Origin: Planctomycetota bacterium
Lineage (GTDB): Bacteria; Planctomycetota; B15-G4
NCBI GenBank assembly: GCA_029259725.1
Contig: JAJDER010000080.1
Coordinates: forward strand, 1 to 38,869
Reading direction: 5' to 3'
DNA: 38,869 nucleotides
Below the pieces are notes generated by a model. The model saw only the letters and a program-made list of their open reading frames with translations, was not told the origin of the DNA and made no database searches. A program made the position numbers and the translations under genes. Below, one piece after another: positions 33,165-38,869 of this stretch (the first letter of the stretch is position 1; every line of letters starts with the position of its first letter).

Positions 33165-33438
33165 ACTTCACCACGTCGTCGACGACCCCTGGGAACTCAG
33201 GGCCGATGTCTTGCGTCACGACCCAATCGCGGGCGGCAGTGAGTTCGCCGTCGGTCGGGTGCAAGGCGATCAGGTCCTGGGTGTGGATGCTGGTTTGGTC
33301 GCGGTCTGCCGCCGCATGCCCTCCCAGGCTGAGGGCGGCTCCACCTACGACGACGATGGCGACCGTCCCGCTGCGGTCGGCGAGCAGGTCTCCGACAGCG
33401 TGAAGGCGCTGTTCGAGTGCGGCTGGTTCGAGCTTCAT
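33145..33438 (-). CDS. DUF6036-like nucleotidyltransferase-fold protein
   Basis: A 97-residue protein starting at the ATG at 33438 (GAGG box eight bases upstream). IVVVGGAALSLGG (28-40) is the nucleotidyltransferase GG motif; THTQD-like TQDLI (53-57) aligns with the metal-binding TxDxD motif, but the second aspartate is Ile. PTDGELTAARDWVVTQDIGP and EFPGVVDDVVKYV match the C-terminal part of the family. The loss of one metal ligand suggests weak or no catalysis, or an antitoxin-like role. It overlaps the winged-helix gene by 20 bp. An AT-rich inverted-repeat promoter region lies just upstream. Confidence 0.62.
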   Translation of the reverse strand: MKLEPAALEQRLHAVGDLLADRSGTVAIVVVGGAALSLGGHAAADRDQTSIHTQDLIALHPTDGELTAARDWVVTQDIGPEFPGVVDDVVKYVRERR

Positions 33439-33476
33439 GGCTTCGGCCTCGGGTTTCTCCGCTGTCGAACGAACGA

Positions 33477-33531
33477 TGGATAATCTTTCCACCGGAGATA
33501 GAAAAAGACATTTATAAAAATAGATTATCCA
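33477..33531 (-). promoter_or_regulatory. AT-rich promoter flanked by a perfect 10-bp inverted repeat
   Basis: Arms tggataatct (33477-33486) and agattatcca (33522-33531) are perfectly complementary with a 35-nt spacer that is very AT-rich for this window (tttataaaaatag). On the minus strand the spacer contains a TATAAA-like element, and the site is about 40 bp upstream of the nucleotidyltransferase start. This is the layout of an autoregulated promoter with two operator half-sites. Confidence 0.5.
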
Positions 33532-33960
33532 GTCTAGCGCGGCCCAGAAGGGGGAGTCGCGTGATCGTTGGCCCACGCGCCAATGAGGGCCGGACTAGCC
33601 CTCCGCAGCCTCCTGGGGCCGGGTGCTCCCGTTCGCCGGGAGGGTCGCCGAGTTCTCCATCGCGCGCATGGCCGCGGACGACGCGCCCAAGGACGATCGA
33701 CGACCCGGGCCCGCCTGCGCCGGTGGAGGCCATCACCCAGCACGGCGACCTCCGACACCTGGGCACGCCGTGGGCACCGTCTCTTGAACCTGCGTGGGTA
33801 CTCCAATCTCTCCGTCATGTAATCGCGCGCTGTTGCTTGCAGCTTATCGAACCTGCTCTTCGCCTCCTCGGCGGAGAGATGTGCGAACTTGGCTTGGTCG
33901 AAGGTCGGTCGATGAAGAAACCTGCGCTCGCGCAATCGCAGTCTTGCGGGTCTTTGGGCG
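33532..33960. other. Degenerate stretch without a convincing gene
   Basis: The only coding-like signal is leftward from a TTG at 33935: about 50 residues of helical character (FDQAKFAHLSAEEAKSRFDK, LQATARDYMTERLEY) before the composition becomes arginine-rich and random. It may be the broken end of the small genes to its right. No RNA gene or repeat was recognised here. Confidence 0.35.
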
Positions 33961-34332
33961 TTACCGGCGAGAACTCGTCCTCGCAGATTGGCTGACCAGG
34001 CTGGCGGTGCTTCCCGGTAGGGCGTTGCTGAATGTGATGGCGGCCGGCGTCTCCGGCATCAACGTGCCCGCCGCTAGGAGGCGCGTGAGCGGGGCCCGGG
34101 GACTGATCGAGTCAACGGCCCCCTGTAAGGCCGACGTGCCCGGCCGCTCGACTCGGCTTTGCCCCTGAATCGATTTGAGCGCGTCTCGCACATCCGACGT
34201 GATCCGCTTGGTGTCTCTCATCGCCAGGGCAACGGCGGGGCTGCGAGTAGTGGCGAGATAACCCGTCTGCGCGCTGATCGATGCGTCAAGCGTCTCGACG
34301 GCTCGGTACAAGGCAGAGACTCGGAAGATCAA
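33961..34332 (-). CDS. Hypothetical small helical protein
   Basis: A frame of 123 residues from a TTG that overlaps the upstream frame's stop (TTGA) and has a GGAG box seven bases before it. The first half is helical and polar (ALYRAVETLDASISAQTGYL, RDTKRITSDVRDALKSIQGQ); the second half is low in predicted structure (LLAAGTLMPETPAAITFSNA). No family is recognised. The lower GC and different codon use relative to neighbours suggest acquired DNA. It may be a decayed gene rather than an active one. Confidence 0.35.
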   Translation of the reverse strand: MIFRVSALYRAVETLDASISAQTGYLATTRSPAVALAMRDTKRITSDVRDALKSIQGQSRVERPGTSALQGAVDSISPRAPLTRLLAAGTLMPETPAAITFSNALPGSTASLVSQSARTSSRR

Positions 34333-34500
34333 GAGTGAACTCCGATGAGTCGCACGCTTGTCAGGGCGTGTTCAGACTTCGCCTCTGCCGCATCCATCCG
34401 TGCGAGCACAGCGGCGAAGTGCCAAGTACTTCCGCTCGTCTCGGCTTGGGCAAGACCCAACTCGGAGAGTTCGAGTTGCAACTCCCGTAACTCGACTAGG
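34329..34500 (-). pseudogene. 3' remnant of a small helical protein gene
   Basis: Read leftward, about 57 residues form a regular amphipathic helix pair: LVELRELQLELSELGLAQAE, TWHFAAVLARMDAAEAKSEH, ALTSVRLIGVHS, then TGA. No start codon with a ribosome site is found in this frame upstream; a neighbouring frame (ADSAAVDTLGEPKQAAAATA) may be its original N-terminal part, implying a frameshift near 34550. The bases from 34501 to 34665 hold nothing else I can identify. Confidence 0.3.
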
Positions 34501-34665
34501 CCCGCCCGAATCGTCTTGAGGTCTTGGATTGCACCAGTCGTGCGCTGTGGCAGCCGCGGCCTGCTTCGGCTCCCCGAGGGTGTCCACCGCCGCCGAATCT
34601 GCGAGCCGGCGCGGATCGCGGTCCGTCCGACACACTCGGCGGTCGAGACCCTTCGGAGCGGCGTG

Positions 34666-37428
34666 TTACGGCACGACGCCCTTCAACCCGTTGCTCGCGG
34701 AGAAGCCCTTGGGCCCGGCCGCGTCGACCGTCCAGGCCTGCAGCCACAGCGTGAAGCCGGGCGGCATGCCTCCCGACCAGATCGCGGGCAGGATCGCGCC
34801 GCCGTCCGCATCGGTGAGCAGACTTACGAACACGTCGGGCGCCGGTACCAACGAGCCGCCCTTGAACGGCACGCCCGCCTCGGACAGACCGACGATGAGC
34901 GTGACCGGCTGGGCCTCGACGAATCCGCCGAGGTGCAGCGTGAAGGGAGCGCCGGGCAGTAGGTCGCCCTCGGCGAACAGGTTGGGCGTGCCCCAGGTCC
35001 CGGCGACGGGGTCGCCCAGACCCGTCCACGACGGGATCCGGCCGGAGTGGAAGAAGACACCGCCGCGGTTCTCGCCGCCCAGCTGTGCGTTCACCGCGCC
35101 GAAGGCCACGTCCGCGAACCCGTCACCATCGATGTCGCCAAGGGCTCCTGGGTGACCCAGCTGTGGGGAGCCTTCTCCAGGTCCGTTCGGACCGAGGATG
35201 CGCCTCAACACGGTCCCGTCGATGCCGGACACGACGAAGCCTGCCCCCACGTCGAGACCGCCGGTGTCATCGCCGGGATGGCCGGTGAGCACTTCGGGCA
35301 CGCCGTCGCCGTTGCTGTCGCCACCCACGGCGATCTCTGACGCGAAGCCCCAGGTGTCCCAGCCGAGCGACCACACTTCTGAGCCGTCGACTCCCGAGAG
35401 ACAGATGAGCTTGGCCGGGTCGGAGTTCGACTGCCCGCTGGCACCTGCCAGGAACTCGGGCACGCCGTCGCCGGTGATGTCCACGAAGCCGGCGACCGCT
35501 TCGCCGAGGTGCCCGTGATGGTCCTCGCCGTCCACCGTGAACAGCGGGAGGCCGCTGGCGCCCGACAGGACCCAGACACGGCCAGCACCCGGCTCGCTCG
35601 TGTCGGTTCCACGCGCACCGACGAGCAGGTCGTCGTGCATGTCCCCGTCGAGATCCCCGGCACCGGCCACCGAACTGCCGAAGCTCTCCTGGTTGACCTG
35701 GTCTCCCTGCAGACCATGGAGGACTACACCCGTCGCACCCGACCAGACCACGGCCGCGCCACCCAGTGCGGCCGTCGGCGAGGAGGCGATCACGTCCGCG
35801 ACACCGTCACCGTCCACGTCGCCCGCCGAGGCCACCGCGTCGACGCCGGTCAGATTCGGCGGGAAGGCAAGGGTCGTGATCTCGCCCCCGTCAACGCCTG
35901 ACAGCACGCGCACCGCCTGCTGCGTGAGAGTCAGCGCGTCGTCCACACCATCGAGATCGAGATCCGCGATGAGCGCGACGTCGGACCTGCCTTCACCGTC
36001 CTCCCAGATCAGCGATTGGTCTGCGCCCGAGATCGCGACCACGCCGAGGTCAACGGCCCGCGTCGCGAGCAGGTCGAACACGACGTCTCCGTCGAGATCG
36101 GAGCCTCCGGCCAGCCTCCCGCCCAGCGAATCGCCGTCGTTCCCCGCGAAGACGCCGAGCGGCGGCGCCACCGTGGGCAGAGTGAGCAGCTTGGCCAAGC
36201 CCCGATTGTCGAGGATGGCAGGGTCGCCGGCCAGGATCTCGTCGAAGCCGTCACCATCCACGTCACCGAGCCCGACGATCGAGGTGCCCAGCCCGCTGTC
36301 CTCGGCGTCTCCGACCCGCTTGCCGAGGAGCGTCCCGTCACGGCCGGAGATCATCCAGACCTCGCCCGCCTGGATCGGCGACCAGGGCACGCCCACGGCG
36401 AGGTCGAACCAGCCGTCGGCATCCAGGTCCACGCCGCCGCCCACCGCCGTGCCGAGGGCGGCGGATGAGGCGGGGCCGTGCACGTCGTGGATCACGCTGC
36501 CGTCAGCGCCGCTCACGGCGTAGGCCGCCCCGGCCCGGATGCCGGACGTGTCGTTGTCAGGGGCACCCACGACCACGTCCGGCGTGCCGTCGCGGTCGAT
36601 GTCGCCGCCTGCGGCGAAGGCGCTGCCGAAGCGCTCACCCGGGTGTGAGCCCAGCAGATCGAACAGGAACGAACCGTCCGCTCCCGAATGCACGTGCACG
36701 ACGTCGGAGACGTTGGCGAAGGTCTGGAACGAGGCGATGCCGACCTCACAGACGCCGTCGCCGTCCAGGTCACCGAGGGCCGCCAGGACGCCGCCGAGCT
36801 GTTCAGCGGCAAGGGTGCCGGTGACCGTCCAGATCACGGCGCCATCGGCGCCCGAGAAGGCGCGCACACAGCCCACGTCAGTGGCCAGACCGTCTACTCC
36901 GGGGGCACCGACGGCCAGGTCGGACACGCCGTCGCCATTCACGTCACCGAGTCCGGCGACAGCGGTGCCGAAGCGGTCGTAGAGGTTGCTGCCGACGAGG
37001 GAGAGCAGCTCGGCACCACCGCTGCCCGAGTACACCCGCGCATAGCCGCTGCCGAGGATGTCGGGAGCGCCGACGAGGATGTCGGGGATGCCGTCGGCGT
37101 TCACGTCGCCCGCGCCGGCGAGCCCGGTGCCGAAGCCGTCCAGATCCGCGTCCCCCTCGAGCGTGGCGAGCAGGCCCAGCCCGGCGCTCGAGAACACATC
37201 CACGCGCGGTAGCAGCTGGTCCTCGGCCAGCGTGGTGGCCGTGACGGCCAGGTCCGGGCGCCCGTCGCCATCGACGTCACCGACCCGCGCCACGACAGCA
37301 CCGAGCGCGTCGCCTTGGACCGGGCCGACCGCCGTGTCGAGGACGCCCTGGCTCAAGGCGGGCGCGGAGACACCCGTCGCGAGCAACAGGGACAGGATCA
37401 TTCCGGCGACCGTGTGACGTGGGGCCAT
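34666..37428 (-). CDS. Secreted FG-GAP repeat protein, 920 residues
   Basis: A 920-residue protein whose ATG follows a GGGGAG box by eight bases. A signal peptide (MILSLLLATGVSAPALSQG) leads into about a dozen FG-GAP blades of the form LGDVNGDGVSDLAVGAPGVD, many with Asp-rich calcium-type loops and the strand VFSGADGAVIWTV-like between them, enough for two propellers. The last 135 residues are a separate beta domain (PVTLIVGLSEAGVPFKGGSL, PPGFTLWLQAWTVDAAGPKG, FSASNGLKGVVP) shared with the protein at 24684-26456. It is likely extracellular; a role in adhesion or surface structure is possible but not shown. Confidence 0.92.
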   Translation of the reverse strand: MAPRHTVAGMILSLLLATGVSAPALSQGVLDTAVGPVQGDALGAVVARVGDVDGDGRPDLAVTATTLAEDQLLPRVDVFSSAGLGLLATLEGDADLDGFGTGLAGAGDVNADGIPDILVGAPDILGSGYARVYSGSGGAELLSLVGSNLYDRFGTAVAGLGDVNGDGVSDLAVGAPGVDGLATDVGCVRAFSGADGAVIWTVTGTLAAEQLGGVLAALGDLDGDGVCEVGIASFQTFANVSDVVHVHSGADGSFLFDLLGSHPGERFGSAFAAGGDIDRDGTPDVVVGAPDNDTSGIRAGAAYAVSGADGSVIHDVHGPASSAALGTAVGGGVDLDADGWFDLAVGVPWSPIQAGEVWMISGRDGTLLGKRVGDAEDSGLGTSIVGLGDVDGDGFDEILAGDPAILDNRGLAKLLTLPTVAPPLGVFAGNDGDSLGGRLAGGSDLDGDVVFDLLATRAVDLGVVAISGADQSLIWEDGEGRSDVALIADLDLDGVDDALTLTQQAVRVLSGVDGGEITTLAFPPNLTGVDAVASAGDVDGDGVADVIASSPTAALGGAAVVWSGATGVVLHGLQGDQVNQESFGSSVAGAGDLDGDMHDDLLVGARGTDTSEPGAGRVWVLSGASGLPLFTVDGEDHHGHLGEAVAGFVDITGDGVPEFLAGASGQSNSDPAKLICLSGVDGSEVWSLGWDTWGFASEIAVGGDSNGDGVPEVLTGHPGDDTGGLDVGAGFVVSGIDGTVLRRILGPNGPGEGSPQLGHPGALGDIDGDGFADVAFGAVNAQLGGENRGGVFFHSGRIPSWTGLGDPVAGTWGTPNLFAEGDLLPGAPFTLHLGGFVEAQPVTLIVGLSEAGVPFKGGSLVPAPDVFVSLLTDADGGAILPAIWSGGMPPGFTLWLQAWTVDAAGPKGFSASNGLKGVVP

Positions 37429-37746
37429 GGGCTCAGCTCCCCGCGGCGCCCCCTATCGTCGGATGCAAGGCTCCGCCGCCAGCCCCACTCCTCGCCGACG
37501 CCACCCGCAAGGAGCCCTCGACCGCTCGATCCTAGGCGTGCATCCGCGATCGGTGTGTAGGTATTTGGGGGCGCCACGTCCCGCGACCCACCGGCGGGAC
37601 AGCAACGCGATCAAAGGGGGAGGCCCTTCGAGGGGGGTGGTCGGAAATCTCATCCTCCTTCCTCCCCGTACCCCCCCCCAGTTTTTCTTCCCGCCAGACC
37701 CGCGCAGCGCGAGCGACGCGACTCGTTGCACACCCGCAGCTTGCGT
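37429..37746. other. Intergenic stretch upstream of the large FG-GAP gene
   Basis: No gene is supported in these 318 bases. A run of about ten C followed by gtttttctt lies near 37670-37690. The promoter of the leftward FG-GAP gene should lie here, but no clear -35/-10 pair was seen. Confidence 0.4.
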
Positions 37747-37798
37747 TGGCGTTCCCGCCAGGACTCGAACCTGGGACCGCCGGATTAGAAAACCGATG
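37747..37798 (-). tRNA. 3' fragment of a tRNA-Arg(TCT) gene, 5' part missing
   Basis: On the minus strand the sequence contains an anticodon loop tttctaa (anticodon TCT), a 5-nt variable loop, a perfect T arm ccagg-ttcgagt-cctgg, an acceptor strand cgggaac, discriminator g and an encoded CCA (37749-37747). The D arm and the 5' acceptor strand are absent: upstream of gcatcggt the sequence turns directly into the repeat that begins at 37799. It cannot form a tRNA. Such 3' fragments are typical of attachment-site scars left by integrative elements. Confidence 0.7.
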
Positions 37799-38160
37799 CA
37801 GCAGCGACGTAAGCGGCGAGGTGCGTGCAGCTTACGGCGGCGGCACAGGGGGTGGATCCCCCTCTGGATACCCTACGCGAGCAAAGCGGCTCTTGGCCAC
37901 GGGATCGAGGGACTCCGCCACGCCCAGCGCCCACGTCTGCCAACGCGCGAGGTCGGGTGCATCGCCGTTGCCTGCCTCGCCCGCCGCGTGGGTCACGGCA
38001 GCCACGTAACGACGCACGCGTTCACTCTGCTGCCAGCTCGTGGTCTCCGCCAGCAGGGCCTCGCGGAGGCGACGCTCCTCGCGCTCGCGGGCCTCGGTTT
38101 CTGCGCGTTGTCGCTCGCGTTCCGCGACCTCGCGAGCCCAGGCTTCGCGTTGGAGCCGGG
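37799..38160. repeat. Direct repeat copy 2 (about 360 bp)
   Basis: Second copy of the repeat at 28473-28835, in the same orientation. It begins exactly where the tRNA fragment is interrupted. Its leftward reading frame is better preserved than in copy 1, including the stop codon. Confidence 0.85.
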
Positions 38161-38330
38161 GTGCCGTCGCAGGTGGGGTGAGGGCAAGCGCGGACCGTTG
38201 GAGCCCTCCACTCGGAAGGCGAGGCGGCCTGACGGCGAATAGTCCCACTCGGGGATCTTGTATTCGCTGGCGCGTTTTCCCTTCCTCAGGAGACCGCAAT
38301 CGACCAGCGGCGGAGCGGCAAGATGCGACG
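37832..38330 (-). pseudogene. Remnant of a coiled-coil protein gene, copy 2
   Basis: Read leftward, one frame gives LVDCGLLRKGKRASEYKIPE and WDYSPSGRLAFRVEG. A shift near 38180 leads into RLQREAWAREVAERERQRAE, EREERRLREALLAETTSWQQ, SERVRRYVAAVTHAAGEAGN, ARWQTWALGVAESLDPVAKS and a TAA stop. The Glu/Arg-rich segment is a coiled coil. The N-terminus is missing. With copy 1 this shows that one ancestral gene left two decayed 3' ends 9.3 kb apart. I cannot name the family. The bases 38331-38425 show nothing else. Confidence 0.6.
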
Positions 38331-38425
38331 ACGTGCGGCTTGCTGCAGCACTTCTCGCTGCATGGCCGAGGCTGTCGGGCGGGGAGCGAGCAGCGCTCGT
38401 AACGGGTGTCCAAGGCAGCAAGAGG

Positions 38426-38869
38426 TCATGAGACTCTCTCGGCCTTGCGAGCCGGCTCAACAAACCACTGGGACAGACTGGGAATGACCATCAGCGTCAG
38501 GAAGAACGAGCCGGCGAGCCCGCCGATGACGACTGTTGCGAGCGGCCGCTGAACTTCTGCGCCAGCCGTCGCAGCGACGGCCATGGGCAAGAAGCCGATG
38601 ATGTCCGTGAGGGCGGTCATGAGGACCGGTCGCAGACGCATCCGGCCGGCGTCGAGGGCGGCCTGCCGCGTGTCGGCCCCCTCACGGCGTCGCTGCAGGA
38701 TGTACTCGACGAGGACGACTCCGTTCATCACGGCCACGCCGAAGAGCGCGATGAAACCAACGCCTGCCGAGATGGAGAACGGATAGCCGCGCAGCGTGAG
38801 GGCCAGGATGCCCCCCGAGGCCGCGAGGGGCAGGTTGAGGTAGATGAGTGCGGCCATGCGGCTCGATCC
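38426..38869 (-). CDS. RND efflux transporter (CzcA/CusA heavy-metal type), C-terminal fragment
   Basis: The frame is open to the right edge, so the N-terminus lies outside the window; 147 residues remain. The visible part is the last membrane block of an HME-type RND pump: IYLNLPLAASGGILALTLRG, ISAGVGFIALFGVAVMNGVV, LVEYILQRRREGADTRQAAL, RLRPVLMTALTDIIGFLPMA and GAEVQRPLATVVIGGLAGSF, followed by a short cytosolic tail. Such pumps export heavy-metal ions or other toxic compounds with outer-membrane partners, using the proton gradient. The substrate cannot be judged from this end of the protein. Confidence 0.93.
   Translation of the reverse strand, partial: GSSRMAALIYLNLPLAASGGILALTLRGYPFSISAGVGFIALFGVAVMNGVVLVEYILQRRREGADTRQAALDAGRMRLRPVLMTALTDIIGFLPMAVAATAGAEVQRPLATVVIGGLAGSFFLTLMVIPSLSQWFVEPARKAERVS

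Noticed and set aside
34750..37400. Several rightward frames opposite the large FG-GAP gene
   Set aside because: Antisense shadows; they share the periodicity of the FG-GAP repeats but have no domain, signal or ribosome site.

Overview
This is a high-GC bacterial window of 38.9 kb with no rRNA, no intact tRNA and no CRISPR array. Secreted FG-GAP and seven-bladed-propeller (SBBP) proteins with a shared C-terminal domain, a formylglycine sulfatase, a glutathione-independent formaldehyde dehydrogenase and many small lipoproteins suggest a marine Planctomycetota-type organism. That assignment is an inference from gene content; no phylogenetic marker gene is present.

The centre of interest is 2.9-19.1 kb, a nearly complete aryl-polyene-like (APE; xanthomonadin/flexirubin type) type II polyketide cluster. 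A rightward pair (ketosynthase plus chain-length-factor-like protein, 2912-4968) converges with, and overlaps by 41 bp, a leftward operon running from 19080 down to 4928. In transcription order the operon encodes a lipoprotein, a PlsC-type acyltransferase, two acyl carrier proteins, a COG4648-type membrane protein, an adenylating ligase fused to a FabZ-like dehydratase, a GT2 glycosyltransferase, an LpxL-type acyltransferase, a MIO aromatic ammonia-lyase, a thioesterase, a LolA-like carrier, an MMPL exporter fused to a DUF3261-like lipoprotein domain, an ApeP-type dehydratase, a ketoreductase and a second ketosynthase. Most junctions are start/stop overlaps (ATGA, GTGA, TTGA). Together the genes would deaminate an aromatic amino acid, activate the aryl acid, extend it iteratively on ACP, reduce and dehydrate it to a polyene, attach it to a lipid or sugar and export it to the outer membrane.

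The flanks are as follows. Left of the cluster (1-2.7 kb) are an FG-GAP protein fragment, NhaA and a lipoprotein. Right of it (19.3-26.5 kb) are a PAPS sulfotransferase, an Sbal_3080-type lipoprotein, FdhA, a GIY-YIG protein, a DUF1579 lipoprotein, a sulfatase and a large FG-GAP protein.

At 27.1-28.3 kb an XRE-type HTH regulator with a helical TPR-like C-terminus is followed after 19 bp by a 64-residue secreted peptide containing three SGDS tetrapeptides. This layout resembles RRNPP peptide-pheromone systems (PlcR/PapR, Rgg, AimR/AimP).

From 28.3 to 38.3 kb the DNA is a mosaic. Two decayed direct repeats of about 360 bp (28473 and 37799) bracket pseudogene remnants, an SBBP protein, a nucleotidyltransferase/winged-helix pair with an AT-rich inverted-repeat promoter, degenerate small ORFs and a 920-residue FG-GAP protein. 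The right-hand repeat abuts the 3' part of a tRNA-Arg(TCT) gene, which suggests past element integration or rearrangement. The window ends inside an RND (CzcA/CusA-like) efflux gene.
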